NCBI GenBank assembly: GCA_902800965.1
Contig: CADCGK010000005.1
Span: 229,542 to 293,541 of the forward strand
Direction: 5' to 3'
DNA length: 64,000 nucleotides
DNA from: an uncultured Bacteroidia bacterium
GTDB lineage: Bacteria; Bacteroidota; Bacteroidia; Bacteroidales; F082
Shown: in pieces, positions 56,569 through 64,000 of the stretch
Layout of the letters: each line of letters begins with the position of its first letter
How positions within the stretch are numbered: the stretch's first letter is position 1
Notes under the pieces: generated by a model
Databases searched by the model: none
The model's input: only the letters and a program-made list of their open reading frames with translations
Told to the model about the DNA's origin: nothing
Translations under genes and position numbers: made by a program

Positions 56569-57811
56569 TTTGATCTTAAACCGACTTCGCGGCAAGCGTA
56601 TCCTGATCCTGGGTTTCGGTCGCGAGGGCCGTTCCACTTATACGTTTTTGAAGAAGTACTTGCCGGATGCAGTTTTGGCAGTGGCCGACAAGAATCCCCT
56701 AGAGGGTGTTACCCATGCAGGAGAGGATTACCTTCAGGCGGTTTATGATTATGATATCGTCGTTAAAACACCTGGAATCTCATTGAAGGATTTTGACACG
56801 AAAGGCGTTGAGATCACTTCTCAGACAGATTTGTTTCTGAGCCAGTTCCACAACCAAACCATCGGTATCTCAGGGACCAAAGGCAAAAGCACGACGACCA
56901 GCTTGATCTATCATTTGCTCAAGGAATCGGGCCGTGACGCCATCCTTACGGGCAATATCGGCATCCCTTGCTTTGATATCATGGAGCAGATCCATGAGGA
57001 TAGCATCGTCGTGTATGAGCTCTCCGCCCATCAGTTGGAATATGTGCATAACAGCCCTCGAGTGGGTGTGTTGTTGAATGTCTTCGAGGAGCATCTCGAC
57101 CATTTCGGGACGTTTGAAAGATATAAACATGCCAAGTTCAACTTGTTGCGTTATATGGGCGCTGACGACTATGCCGTGGTGCATGATTCCCTGTTGATGG
57201 ATACCTTGGAACTGGGTGTCAACAACGTGACGTTCTCAAGGATGGACTTCGAAATTGATGAAGAAGCCCTGCCGATTCTTGGGCCACATAACTTGATGAA
57301 CGCCAAGGCTGCCCTGTGTGCTTGTGCCGCCTACGGCATTGATGTCCAGGAGCTGATTCCCCATCTCTATACCTTCAAACCCCTGGAACACCGTTTGGAG
57401 TCAGTAGGCACTTTTGGTGGAGTGACTTTTGTGAACGACAGCATTTCCACGATTCCTCAAGCCGCCATTGCCGCCTGCCAGACCTTAGGCAGGGTTAATT
57501 TCCTGTTGTTGGGTGGCTTTGACCGTGACATCGACTACACGCCCTTGGCGGATTATATAGTTGAACATCCTGTACCGCATCTGCTTTTTACAGGTAAGGC
57601 CGGTAAAAGGATGATGCAGCTGCTGAAAGATAGGGGAGTGGCATCGCATCTAGTAGTTTACCACAACATGGAAGAGGCCTTTGATTATCTAAAAGGTCAC
57701 TCTCAACCTGGCGATATCTGCTTGCTTTCTCCCGCCGCTTCCAGCTATGATCAATACAAGAACTTTGAGGAACGCGGAAGAAAGTTTAAGCGGTTGGCGC
57801 AGGGATTTTGA
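56561..57811 (+). CDS. murD2: MurD-like Mur ligase, probably MurD2 (L-Glu-adding)
   Basis: The 416-aa product has the three Mur ligase domains: an N-terminal Rossmann part (RILILGFGREGRSTYTFLKK), the ATP-binding GISGTKGKSTTTSLIYHLLK, the central VYELSAHQLEYVHNSPRVGV with NVFEEHLDHFGTFERY, and a C-terminal domain (HRLESVGTFGGVTFVNDSIS, LLLGGFDRDIDYTPL). The sequence is MurD-like but shorter than usual (about 440-450). Overlapping murL, it is most simply MurD2, which adds L-Glu rather than D-Glu to UDP-MurNAc-L-Ala. Whether a classical murD exists elsewhere cannot be seen here. Confidence 0.8.
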   Translation: MFDLILNRLRGKRILILGFGREGRSTYTFLKKYLPDAVLAVADKNPLEGVTHAGEDYLQAVYDYDIVVKTPGISLKDFDTKGVEITSQTDLFLSQFHNQTIGISGTKGKSTTTSLIYHLLKESGRDAILTGNIGIPCFDIMEQIHEDSIVVYELSAHQLEYVHNSPRVGVLLNVFEEHLDHFGTFERYKHAKFNLLRYMGADDYAVVHDSLLMDTLELGVNNVTFSRMDFEIDEEALPILGPHNLMNAKAALCACAAYGIDVQELIPHLYTFKPLEHRLESVGTFGGVTFVNDSISTIPQAAIAACQTLGRVNFLLLGGFDRDIDYTPLADYIVEHPVPHLLFTGKAGKRMMQLLKDRGVASHLVVYHNMEEAFDYLKGHSQPGDICLLSPAASSYDQYKNFEERGRKFKRLAQGF

Positions 57812-57824
57812 TTTTATTCGATCT

Positions 57825-58697
57825 TTATTTCCCGCCAACCTTGATGCCGGTTTTCTTTTTGCCTGAACTGTTGGTTCCAGTTTTAACTCCAGAACTGGAA
57901 TTTGCAGTACTGCCCGAGGTGGTCATCTTATATCCGGCGGCTTCAGCCATCTCCTTGATGTGCTCGGCGCGTTTCTGTGTGTCTGGGTGGTCGGAGAATG
58001 CTTGAGTCACCGCACCTTGCGATCCAGTCGATCCGCCAAGTTTAAGAAGCACGTTCAGTGCATGGTACATGGCGAAAGGATCTACGCCGTTGGCCACACA
58101 GAACTGGAAAGCGGTCTCGTCGGCTTGTGTCTCTTGACGGCGAGAGTAGGCGGCACTTGCCAGTTGTTGTCCCAAGTCGCCTAAGAAGCCAGTGGAAATG
58201 GCACCGGCAGTGGTGTTGACAGCGGCAATGCCGTATCTGGCGGCGACAATGAGGTAGGCGTTGCGGTAGGCGTCACGTACGTCTTTGTTGATGAGATGTC
58301 CCAATTCGTGACCGATGACGGCAAACACTTCGTCGTCGTTCATGGCATCCATCAAGCCTGAATACACTCGGACACTGCCATCACCACTGGCAAAGGCGTT
58401 CACGGTATTCGACTGATACACCTTGTAGTTCAAATTCAACTTGTCGATGTTCTTGAACTTGGCCATGATGCGGTTCAGACGTTGGGTGTAGTCGCTGTTG
58501 GCAGGAGCAATGGTGTTCTGCTTGTCCATCTCAGTCATATATTGGCCGCATAACTGGGCGATCTGTGCATCGCTGATGGTAAGCGCCTGGATGGCAGCTG
58601 CGCCTGCATTGATGGCTGCGTTTGGGTTGACGACATTCATTGTAGAACAGCTTGCCATCATTAATAAGGTATTAATTCCGAAGAGTAATTTTTTCAT
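57825..58697 (-). CDS. M48-family metalloprotease lipoprotein
   Basis: The 290-aa product has a lipoprotein signal (MKKLLFGINTLLMMASCSTM). The catalytic zinc motif VIGHELGHLINKD is present with the downstream Glu ligand region QETQADETAFQFC, as in Oma1/BepA/LoiP-type M48 proteases. The C-terminus is Ser/Gly/Lys-rich. It probably works in periplasmic quality control of outer-membrane proteins. It is convergent to murD2 with 13 nt between and stands alone; the ATG at 58697 fits the signal peptide. Confidence 0.92.
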   Translation of the reverse strand: MKKLLFGINTLLMMASCSTMNVVNPNAAINAGAAAIQALTISDAQIAQLCGQYMTEMDKQNTIAPANSDYTQRLNRIMAKFKNIDKLNLNYKVYQSNTVNAFASGDGSVRVYSGLMDAMNDDEVFAVIGHELGHLINKDVRDAYRNAYLIVAARYGIAAVNTTAGAISTGFLGDLGQQLASAAYSRRQETQADETAFQFCVANGVDPFAMYHALNVLLKLGGSTGSQGAVTQAFSDHPDTQKRAEHIKEMAEAAGYKMTTSGSTANSSSGVKTGTNSSGKKKTGIKVGGK

Positions 58698-58775
58698 GAT
58701 TATGAGGTTTTTATGTTTTTCTATTGCAAAATTAGAAAAAAAACGAAAAAAAGCTTGCATCTTAAAAAATAATCG

Positions 58776-58783
58776 TATTTTTG
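58776..58783 (+). promoter_or_regulatory. Promoter -7 box for the SPFH operon
   Basis: TATTTTTG, 31 nt before the ATG at 58815. Confidence 0.55.
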
Positions 58784-58814
58784 CTACCGAAATAATATCA
58801 AAATAATATCATAT

Positions 58815-59756
58815 ATGGAAACGAAAGAATTTGAATTTAAGGGTTTTACGATGAATGGATTCGTCGCATTATTTGTTGAATTTGCCATTTTGGCATTGTG
58901 CCTCATGGGTTTTGTGTTCGCGGAGACCTGTCCGATTCTCCCGCTTTTTTCGGTGATTGGGGCGTTGCTGGCCATCATTCTGCCCATTGGTTTTCGTAAG
59001 CTGGAACCCAACGAGGCCATGGTGATGTTGTTCTTCGGCAAGTACAGAGGCACTTTCACCAAGACGGGCTTCCACTGGGTGAATCCTTTCATGACTTCCA
59101 AGAAGGTCTCGTTGCGTGCCCGTAACCTGAATCCTGACAACATCAAGGTGAACGACAAGACGGGTAACCCCATCATGATCGGCCAGATCTTGGTTTGGAG
59201 GCTGAAGGACACCTACAAAGCCATGTTCGAGATCGACTCACAGACCATGGCGGGTGGTTCGGCAGGGAATGCCGCCACAGTATCGGTGTCCAACCGCATG
59301 AGAGCTTTTGAGAGCTTCATTCAGGTGCAGAGCGATGCCGCTTTACGTGAGGTGGCTGGCATGTATGCCTACGACGAAAACGAGGCTGAAAACGGGGAGC
59401 TGACCCTGCGTTCAGGCGGCGCCGAAATCAACGAAGTGCTGCTGTCCAAACTCAATGAACGATTGAGTATGTCGGGCCTGGAAGTGCTTGAGGCTAGAAT
59501 TAACTACCTGGCCTATTCGCCTGAAATCGCTGCCGTGATGCTCCGTCGTCAGCAGGCGGCCGCCATCATCTCTGCCCGTGAGAAGATCGTGGAAGGCGCC
59601 GTCTCGATGGTCAAAATGGCCTTGGACAAGCTGAAGGACGAAGGCGTTGTCGAACTGGACGAGGAACGCAAGGCAGCCATGGTAAGCAACCTGATGGTGG
59701 TTCTCTGCGCTGATGAATCGGCACAACCGGTGGTCAACACGGGAAGCCTTTATTAA
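58815..59756 (+). CDS. SPFH/band-7 domain membrane protein
   Basis: The 313-aa product has two N-terminal membrane segments (FTMNGFVALFVEFAILALCL, PLFSVIGALLAIILPIGF) and an SPFH domain: VMLFFGKYRGTFTKTGFHWV, LRARNLNPDNIKVNDKTGNP, ILVWRLKDTYKAMFEI, then a helical part (VMLRRQQAAAIISAREKIVE). It resembles YdjI/stomatin-type scaffold proteins that organise membrane complexes or microdomains. It is first of a likely operon with a PH-like membrane protein, a CPBP protease and an RHH protein, separated from the second gene by 7-bp repeats. Confidence 0.88.
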   Translation: METKEFEFKGFTMNGFVALFVEFAILALCLMGFVFAETCPILPLFSVIGALLAIILPIGFRKLEPNEAMVMLFFGKYRGTFTKTGFHWVNPFMTSKKVSLRARNLNPDNIKVNDKTGNPIMIGQILVWRLKDTYKAMFEIDSQTMAGGSAGNAATVSVSNRMRAFESFIQVQSDAALREVAGMYAYDENEAENGELTLRSGGAEINEVLLSKLNERLSMSGLEVLEARINYLAYSPEIAAVMLRRQQAAAIISAREKIVEGAVSMVKMALDKLKDEGVVELDEERKAAMVSNLMVVLCADESAQPVVNTGSLY

Positions 59757-59788
59757 GTTAGGAGTGAGGAGTTAGGAGTGAGGAGTAC
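59757..59788. repeat. 7-bp-period repeat array (single arm)
   Basis: TTAGGAG and TGAGGAG units alternate four or five times, with no complementary arm. It lies between the SPFH and the next gene. Confidence 0.85.
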
Positions 59789-59806
59789 CTTGTAATACCG
59801 TAAAAA

Positions 59807-60598
59807 ATGTCTTATGTATTATTAATAACGGGATTGATTTTGATGGTGGCGGCATGGGCCTGCTACCAATACCCGAATCTGATTAATCCTTACGGTAGCT
59901 TGCCACCGGAGCGAAAGGAATTGGTCAACATCGAAGGGCTGAAAAAAGCGTGTGCCATCATATTGGGGGTGGCCGGCTTCCTGCTGGTGGTCACAGCTAC
60001 ACTGCACATGATGAAAGTCATTGACGAAGACGTTTGTGGCGTGACATTGATGGTGCTGGTGTTCGCCATGATGGTGCCTTTGTCCATCGCCATGAAGCGG
60101 TACAATGCCTTTGGACGTGACCAATCTAAATCCAACATCAGGTTTGTGCGGGATGAAATGCCATTGGGTAGTGACAAATCCGGTAAATTGGTGAAATCCG
60201 CTAAGGCAGCCAGAATAGCTTGGGGCTTCGCTTGGGTCATCATGGTGATTGCGGCTCTCACGCTGGCCTTGAGTTTCCGTCCGACCCGAATTACGGTAGG
60301 AGAGGAGACCATCAAGATTTCGGGCATGTACGGACGCGAGATTCCAGTTTCTGACATTGTTTCTGTAGATTTGCTTGATGAGATGCCGCCCATTGCCATG
60401 CGCACCAATGGATCCGATACGGGAAACCAAGCCAAAGGCCATTTCCGATTCAGTAACGGCGAAAAATGTATGCTCTTCATCCATAAGAAGGCGCCATACA
60501 TTCAATTGCGCACAACCGATAACTTGTATTACCTAAATTATTCGGACAAAGAAAAGACTGTTGAATTGTTTGAATCGTTAAAAGAACTAGAACCATGA
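59807..60598 (+). CDS. Membrane protein with DUF3784- and PH-like parts
   Basis: The 263-aa product has hydrophobic segments at about 1-18 (YVLLITGLILMVAAWACY), 47-66 (ACAIILGVAGFLLVVTATLH), 76-95 (VCGVTLMVLVFAMMVPLSIA) and 136-156 (WGFAWVIMVIAALTLALSF). The N-terminal half looks like DUF3784; the C-terminal 100 residues (ITVGEETIKISGMYGREIPV, YIQLRTTDNLYYLNYSDKEK) resemble the PH-like domain of YdbS/bPH proteins. The role is unknown. It overlaps the CPBP gene by 4 nt, so they are co-translated. Confidence 0.72.
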   Translation: MSYVLLITGLILMVAAWACYQYPNLINPYGSLPPERKELVNIEGLKKACAIILGVAGFLLVVTATLHMMKVIDEDVCGVTLMVLVFAMMVPLSIAMKRYNAFGRDQSKSNIRFVRDEMPLGSDKSGKLVKSAKAARIAWGFAWVIMVIAALTLALSFRPTRITVGEETIKISGMYGREIPVSDIVSVDLLDEMPPIAMRTNGSDTGNQAKGHFRFSNGEKCMLFIHKKAPYIQLRTTDNLYYLNYSDKEKTVELFESLKELEP

Positions 60599-61503
60599 AA
60601 AAAGCCATAAGATTTTCGATCATCGTCTGCTTGTTCAGCTGGGCGATGTTTGCCGTGGCCCATTGGGGCTTCGGCATGGGAGCGGATACCCCCGTTGGGC
60701 TGATGCTCTTCTCAACTGTTTATATGTTTTTCCCGTTCATCACGGCCTTGGTGTTGCAGGCCATCGACAAGGAGAAGTTCAACCATACTGGGTTGGTCAA
60801 CTTCAAGATCAAATGGTCGTGGTTGGTGGCTTGGCTGCTGCCTGTGGTGATGGTGCTGCTCTGCATCCTCGTTAACGGCTTGATGCCAGGTGTATCGCTG
60901 CAGTACAATGCCGAGCAGCTCATCAACCAGTATCACATTCCTGAGGGTCAGCAGGAGATGGTGCGGGAGCAGTTGAGCGCTATTCCGGCTTCTCTGATGG
61001 TCGTCATCATCTTGGTTAGTAGCTTGATGGCGGGTGTTTCCGTCAATGCCCTCGCGGCTTTTGGCGAGGAATATGGTTGGCGCAACTATCTGGTACATGC
61101 TTTAAGGGAGAAGAAGTTTTGGCCAGCAGCTTTGTTCATCGGCGTCGTGTGGGGTATCTGGCATTTTCCCCTTATCCTGATGGGCCACAATTACCCGAAC
61201 GAGCCGCAATGGGGCGTGTTGCTGATGGTTGTCATGTGCATCCTGTTGGGTGTCATAGAGTTGTATTTCGTCTTGAAATCCAAGTCGATGATTGTGGCGG
61301 CCATCCTGCATGGCACCATCAATGCACTGGCTGGCGTGGTCATCTATTTCACCTTGGGTGGCAACGACTTCTTGAATGGCATGCCTGGCCTGTCGGGCTT
61401 CATTGTTATGGCGTTAACCATCGTGTGTCTCTGGATTTATGACAAATACATTGCCAAGGAAAACATCTTCTCGATGACCTTGGGTGAATCGCTTGAGAGG
61501 TGA
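60595..61503 (+). CDS. CPBP-family intramembrane metalloprotease
   Basis: The 302-aa product has about eight membrane segments and the three CPBP/Abi motifs: GEEYGWRNYLVHAL (Glu-Glu-x3-Arg), GIWHFPLIL (Phe/His) and HGTINALAGVVIYF (His-x3-Asn). Family members (Rce1-like CAAX proteases) cleave within the membrane and are involved in bacteriocin immunity or signalling. It overlaps the preceding gene by 4 nt and is followed 3 nt later by a ribbon-helix-helix gene. The substrate is unknown. Confidence 0.9.
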   Translation: MKKAIRFSIIVCLFSWAMFAVAHWGFGMGADTPVGLMLFSTVYMFFPFITALVLQAIDKEKFNHTGLVNFKIKWSWLVAWLLPVVMVLLCILVNGLMPGVSLQYNAEQLINQYHIPEGQQEMVREQLSAIPASLMVVIILVSSLMAGVSVNALAAFGEEYGWRNYLVHALREKKFWPAALFIGVVWGIWHFPLILMGHNYPNEPQWGVLLMVVMCILLGVIELYFVLKSKSMIVAAILHGTINALAGVVIYFTLGGNDFLNGMPGLSGFIVMALTIVCLWIYDKYIAKENIFSMTLGESLER

Positions 61504-61506
61504 TCT

Positions 61507-61680
61507 ATGGCGAAGGAAAAAGAAAATAGTGCCAATACCAAGACGTTCCTGCTCCGTGTGGATGCCGAGACCATGGAGGCGGTGGAGAAGTGGGCTGCTG
61601 AGGAGTTCCGATCCGTCAACGGCCAGCTCCAATGGATCATCGCCGAAGCGTTGAAAAAATCGGGAAGAAAGAAAAAGTAA
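61507..61680 (+). CDS. Arc-family ribbon-helix-helix protein
   Basis: The 57-aa product reads MAKEKENSANTKTFLLRVDA, then ETMEAVEKWAAEEFRSVNGQ and LQWIIAEALKKSGRKKK: a beta strand (TKTFLLRVD), two helices and a basic end, the ribbon-helix-helix design of Arc-type repressors. It begins 3 nt after the CPBP stop and is the last gene of the operon, possibly its autoregulator. The rpsA promoter follows 15 nt downstream. Confidence 0.85.
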   Translation: MAKEKENSANTKTFLLRVDAETMEAVEKWAAEEFRSVNGQLQWIIAEALKKSGRKKK

Positions 61681-61695
61681 TCAAAATATTTTTTG

Positions 61696-61703
61696 TATCT
61701 TTG
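61696..61703 (+). promoter_or_regulatory. Promoter -7 box for rpsA
   Basis: TATCTTTG, 127 nt before the rpsA start, giving a long untranslated leader. Confidence 0.6.
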
Positions 61704-61712
61704 CAGCCCGAT

Positions 61713-61799
61713 TTGATCTCCGTGTCGGAATGGCTGAAAAGTCAGAAGATCAATTCGGTAACAATAGTCAAACCTCCTCGGAAGGATCGTCCGGCATCC
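61713..61799 (+). promoter_or_regulatory. Structured 5' leader of rpsA
   Basis: TTGATCT (61713-61719) pairs perfectly with AGATCAA (61747-61753), enclosing a small CTGA/TCAG hairpin (61734-61745). A second hairpin CGTC-CGG/CCGACG lies near 61788-61805. S1 is known to repress its own translation in other bacteria, so this may be the control site. Confidence 0.45.
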
Positions 61800-61830
61800 C
61801 GACGGGTACAAGTAAAAACAAAAATTACAA

Positions 61831-63681
61831 ATGGCAGAAAACGAAAACATCATCAACGAAGCTCCCAAACAGAAACCTGTTCCGGATGAAAACTTCGATT
61901 GGAACACTTCTCACAAGAAATTTGACAACTACTCAGCCGACGAGCGCGCCAAGCTCGAGGACAAGTATGTCGCCACCATGAACCAAGTCGCTGACCACGA
62001 GGTCATCGAAGGTACCGTGGTTGCCAAGACCGACCGTGAGGTTGTTGTCAACATCGGCTTCAAATCTGATGGTGTTATTCCGATCGCGGAATTCCGCACC
62101 AATCCTAACCTCGCCGTGGGCGACAAAGTAGAGGTCTATGTCGAGAGCCAGGAAGGCTCCAACGGACAGCTCGTCCTCTCCCACAAGAAGGCCCGCATCC
62201 TCAAGTCTTGGGATCGCGTCAACGAAGCCTACGAAAAAGGCGAGATCGTCAACGGTTATGTCAAGAGCCGTACCAAGGGTGGTCTCATCGTCGATGTGTT
62301 CGGCATCGATGCATTCCTGCCCGGCTCACAGATCGACGTCAAGCCGATCCGTGACTACGACGTGTTCGTTGACAGCGTGATGGAATTCAAAGTCGTGAAG
62401 ATCAACCAAGAGTACAAGAACGTGGTTGTGTCTCACAAAGCTCTTATCGAAGACGAACTCGAAGCTCAGAAAGCTGAGATCATCAGCAAGCTCGAGAAAG
62501 GTCAAGTCCTTGAAGGTGTCGTTAAGAACATCACCTCTTACGGTGTGTTCATCGACCTCGGCGGCGTTGACGGTCTCATCCACATCACTGACCTCTCATG
62601 GGGACGTATCAACCATCCCGAAGAGATCGTCAAGTTGGATGAAAAGATCAAGGTCGTCATCCTCGACTTCGACGACAACAAGAAACGTATTGCTCTCGGC
62701 CTGAAGCAGCTCACTCCTCATCCGTGGGATGCTCTCGATCCTAACCTCAAGGTTGGCGACGTCGTGAAGGGCAAGGTCGTTGTCATCGCCGACTACGGTG
62801 CGTTCGTTGAGATCGCTCCTGGTGTCGAAGGCCTCATCCACGTCTCCGAAATGTCATGGTCACAACACCTCCGCACCGCTCAGGACTTCCTGAAAGTCGG
62901 TGACGAAGTGGAGGCCAAGGTCCTCACCCTCGACCGTGAAGAGCGCAAGATGTCATTGGGCATGAAGCAGTTGATCCCGGATCCATGGGCTAACATCAGA
63001 GATCGTTATCCCGTCGGCTCCAAGCACACTGCCACTGTCCGTAACTTCACCAACTTCGGCATCTTCGTCGAACTCGAAGAAGGTGTCGATGGTCTCATCC
63101 ACATCAGCGACCTCAGCTGGAGCAAGAAGATCAAGCATCCGGCTGAATTCACCAAGGTTGGCGAAAGCATTGACGTCGTCGTTCTCGACGTTGACGAAGA
63201 AAACCGCCGCTTGAGCCTCGGCCACAAACAACTCGAGGAGAATCCTTGGGAAGTGTTCGAGACTGTGTTCACCGTTGGCTCCGTCCACCAAGGCACCATC
63301 ATCAGCGCTGCTGACAAGGGCGTTGTGGTCTCCCTGCCTTACGGCGTGGAAGGCTTCTGCCCGAACCGTTACCTGAAGAAGGAAGACGGCACCACCGCCA
63401 AGGTTGACGAAACCCTCGACTTCAAGGTCATCGAATTCTCGAAGGAAAGCAAGAAGATCATCCTTGCCCACTCCAAGATCTATGAAGAGAAGGAAGCCGC
63501 TGTGAAGGACGCTGCCGACAAAGCCGCCGACAAGGCTGCCAAGCAAGCCAAACGTGCCGTGAAACAAATCAACGACACAATTGAGCACAGCACCCTCGGC
63601 GACCTCGAGGTCCTCGCTGGCCTGAAGGAAAACCTTGAAAAGCAAGAAGCTGCTGCCAAGGATGAACCTAAAGCTGAATAA
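61831..63681 (+). CDS. rpsA: 30S ribosomal protein S1
   Basis: The 616-aa product consists of six S1 OB-fold repeats, seen as recurring G-x-V...F-V-E/D...G-V-E/D-G-L-I-H-I/V-S/T segments (GVFIDLGGVDGLIHITDLSW, GAFVEIAPGVEGLIHVSEMS, GIFVELEEGVDGLIHISDLS), with two more divergent ones at the N-terminus and one at the C-terminus. The end is Ala/Lys-rich (KAADKAAKQAKRAVKQ). Length is typical of Bacteroidetes S1. It recruits mRNA to the ribosome, important in a phylum that makes little use of Shine-Dalgarno sites. Codon bias indicates high expression. Confidence 0.97.
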   Translation: MAENENIINEAPKQKPVPDENFDWNTSHKKFDNYSADERAKLEDKYVATMNQVADHEVIEGTVVAKTDREVVVNIGFKSDGVIPIAEFRTNPNLAVGDKVEVYVESQEGSNGQLVLSHKKARILKSWDRVNEAYEKGEIVNGYVKSRTKGGLIVDVFGIDAFLPGSQIDVKPIRDYDVFVDSVMEFKVVKINQEYKNVVVSHKALIEDELEAQKAEIISKLEKGQVLEGVVKNITSYGVFIDLGGVDGLIHITDLSWGRINHPEEIVKLDEKIKVVILDFDDNKKRIALGLKQLTPHPWDALDPNLKVGDVVKGKVVVIADYGAFVEIAPGVEGLIHVSEMSWSQHLRTAQDFLKVGDEVEAKVLTLDREERKMSLGMKQLIPDPWANIRDRYPVGSKHTATVRNFTNFGIFVELEEGVDGLIHISDLSWSKKIKHPAEFTKVGESIDVVVLDVDEENRRLSLGHKQLEENPWEVFETVFTVGSVHQGTIISAADKGVVVSLPYGVEGFCPNRYLKKEDGTTAKVDETLDFKVIEFSKESKKIILAHSKIYEEKEAAVKDAADKAADKAAKQAKRAVKQINDTIEHSTLGDLEVLAGLKENLEKQEAAAKDEPKAE

Positions 63682-63698
63682 TATCACTTATGTGATAT
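63681..63698 (+). other. Perfect hairpin at the rpsA stop
   Basis: ATATCAC-TTAT-GTGATAT overlaps the end of rpsA by a base and comes 11 nt before the terminator, the same order as after hydC. Confidence 0.55.
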
Positions 63699-63708
63699 GA
63701 CGTCTGTG

Positions 63709-63737
63709 AAAGGGGGACGACTCGTCCCCCTTTTTTA
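63709..63737 (+). terminator. Intrinsic terminator of rpsA
   Basis: AAGGGGGACGA and TCGTCCCCCTT form a strong stem followed by TTTTTTA. Confidence 0.9.
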
Positions 63738-63760
63738 TTTATTAAATTAAGAATTATCCT

Positions 63761-63768
63761 TATCTTTG
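63761..63768 (+). promoter_or_regulatory. Promoter -7 box for the last lipoprotein
   Basis: TATCTTTG, 37 nt before the ATG at 63806. Confidence 0.55.
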
Positions 63769-63805
63769 CTGCGAAGCGAAAGCTAACCATCAAAACAAGA
63801 ACGAC

Positions 63806-64000
63806 ATGAAACACATTGTTACAAAAGTACTCCTTCTCCTGCTGCTGGCTTTCGCCTTATCGGCCTGCAAGCCCGATCCTGAACCTGAACCAGAACCCAC
63901 GCCGAACAATGGAGGACAAAACAACGACACAACGGAAACCGTGGTGAAGAAATACCTTGTAAAACAACTCTTGAACGACGACCCTGAAAAAATAATGCTT
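63806..64000 (+). CDS. Lipoprotein, N-terminal part only
   Basis: The frame is open to the window end (65 residues seen). It begins with a lipoprotein signal (MKHIVTKVLLLLLLAFALSA then C), followed by a Pro/Glu linker (KPDPEPEPEPTPNNGGQNND), a layout like that of the lipoprotein at 1219, and VVKKYLVKQLLNDDPEKIML. The domain content cannot be judged because the rest lies outside the window. Confidence 0.7.
   Translation, partial: MKHIVTKVLLLLLLAFALSACKPDPEPEPEPTPNNGGQNNDTTETVVKKYLVKQLLNDDPEKIML

Overview
The window looks like a chromosomal segment of an uncultured or little-studied member of the Bacteroidales. Evidence: many genes are preceded by the Bacteroidetes-type promoter box TAnnTTTG (TATCTTTG, TAACTTTG, TATTTTTG, TACCTTTG); most genes lack Shine-Dalgarno sequences; lipoproteins, FISUMP-type C-terminal domains, a YwqK/MORN_2 protein, a TonB-dependent receptor and a GH3/beta-lactamase fusion are all typical of the phylum. 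The metabolism is that of an anaerobe: a multi-subunit [FeFe] hydrogenase, an Nfn-type transhydrogenase fused into one chain, and a rubrerythrin/rubredoxin/flavodiiron oxygen-detoxification cluster. I found no rRNA, tRNA, CRISPR array or recognisable transposase.

Layout. 0-1.1 kb: the end of a PHP/DRTGG gene pair of the kind that accompanies [FeFe] hydrogenases. 1.2-6.3 kb: a lipoprotein with an FN3-like plus FISUMP domain, a secreted subtilase with a beta-barrel-like tail, and the first copy of a divergent pair (putative DNA-binding protein / membrane Ser-Thr kinase). 6.35-11.2 kb: an accessory island with a 116-nt imperfect hairpin, a small coiled-coil protein, two paralogous small proteins of internally repeated units, a GIY-YIG nuclease, a KAP-type P-loop NTPase and membrane proteins. 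11.3-12.9 kb: an AAA-type ATPase overlapping queH. 13.1-17.7 kb: hydrogenase operon. 17.7-20.7 kb: the second divergent DNA-binding protein/kinase pair, whose kinase carries its FN3-FISUMP domain fused in cis. 20.7-22.2 kb: a tripartite hipBST-type toxin-antitoxin operon. 22.5-28.8 kb: an AT-richer array of secreted and membrane proteins, four of them preceded by the same 27-nt element exactly 5 nt before the start codon, ending in a decayed small gene. 28.9-36.1 kb: lipoprotein, oxygen/ROS defence operon, exonuclease, NfnAB fusion. 36.1-54.5 kb: MORN_2 protein, TonB receptor, AlgX/J-like protein, ahcY, TPR protein, glycosyltransferase, purD, rnhB, propeller lipoprotein, TlpA-like protein, GH3/beta-lactamase fusion. 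54.6-64 kb: YqgE, a murL-murD2-type pair, M48 lipoprotein, SPFH/PH-like/CPBP/RHH operon, rpsA and the start of another lipoprotein.

Best candidates for undescribed biology: (1) the duplicated divergent module of a membrane Ser/Thr kinase and a 187-aa putative DNA-binding protein, in one copy with the FISUMP sensor fused and in the other with a similar sensor as a free lipoprotein nearby; (2) the KAP/GIY-YIG/repeat-protein island; (3) the 27-nt start-proximal element repeated in front of four secreted-protein genes. Two families of short dispersed repeats (7-bp-period intergenic repeats, and an ATTGCGAG...GCAATCC element that enters or ends reading frames) run through the whole window.
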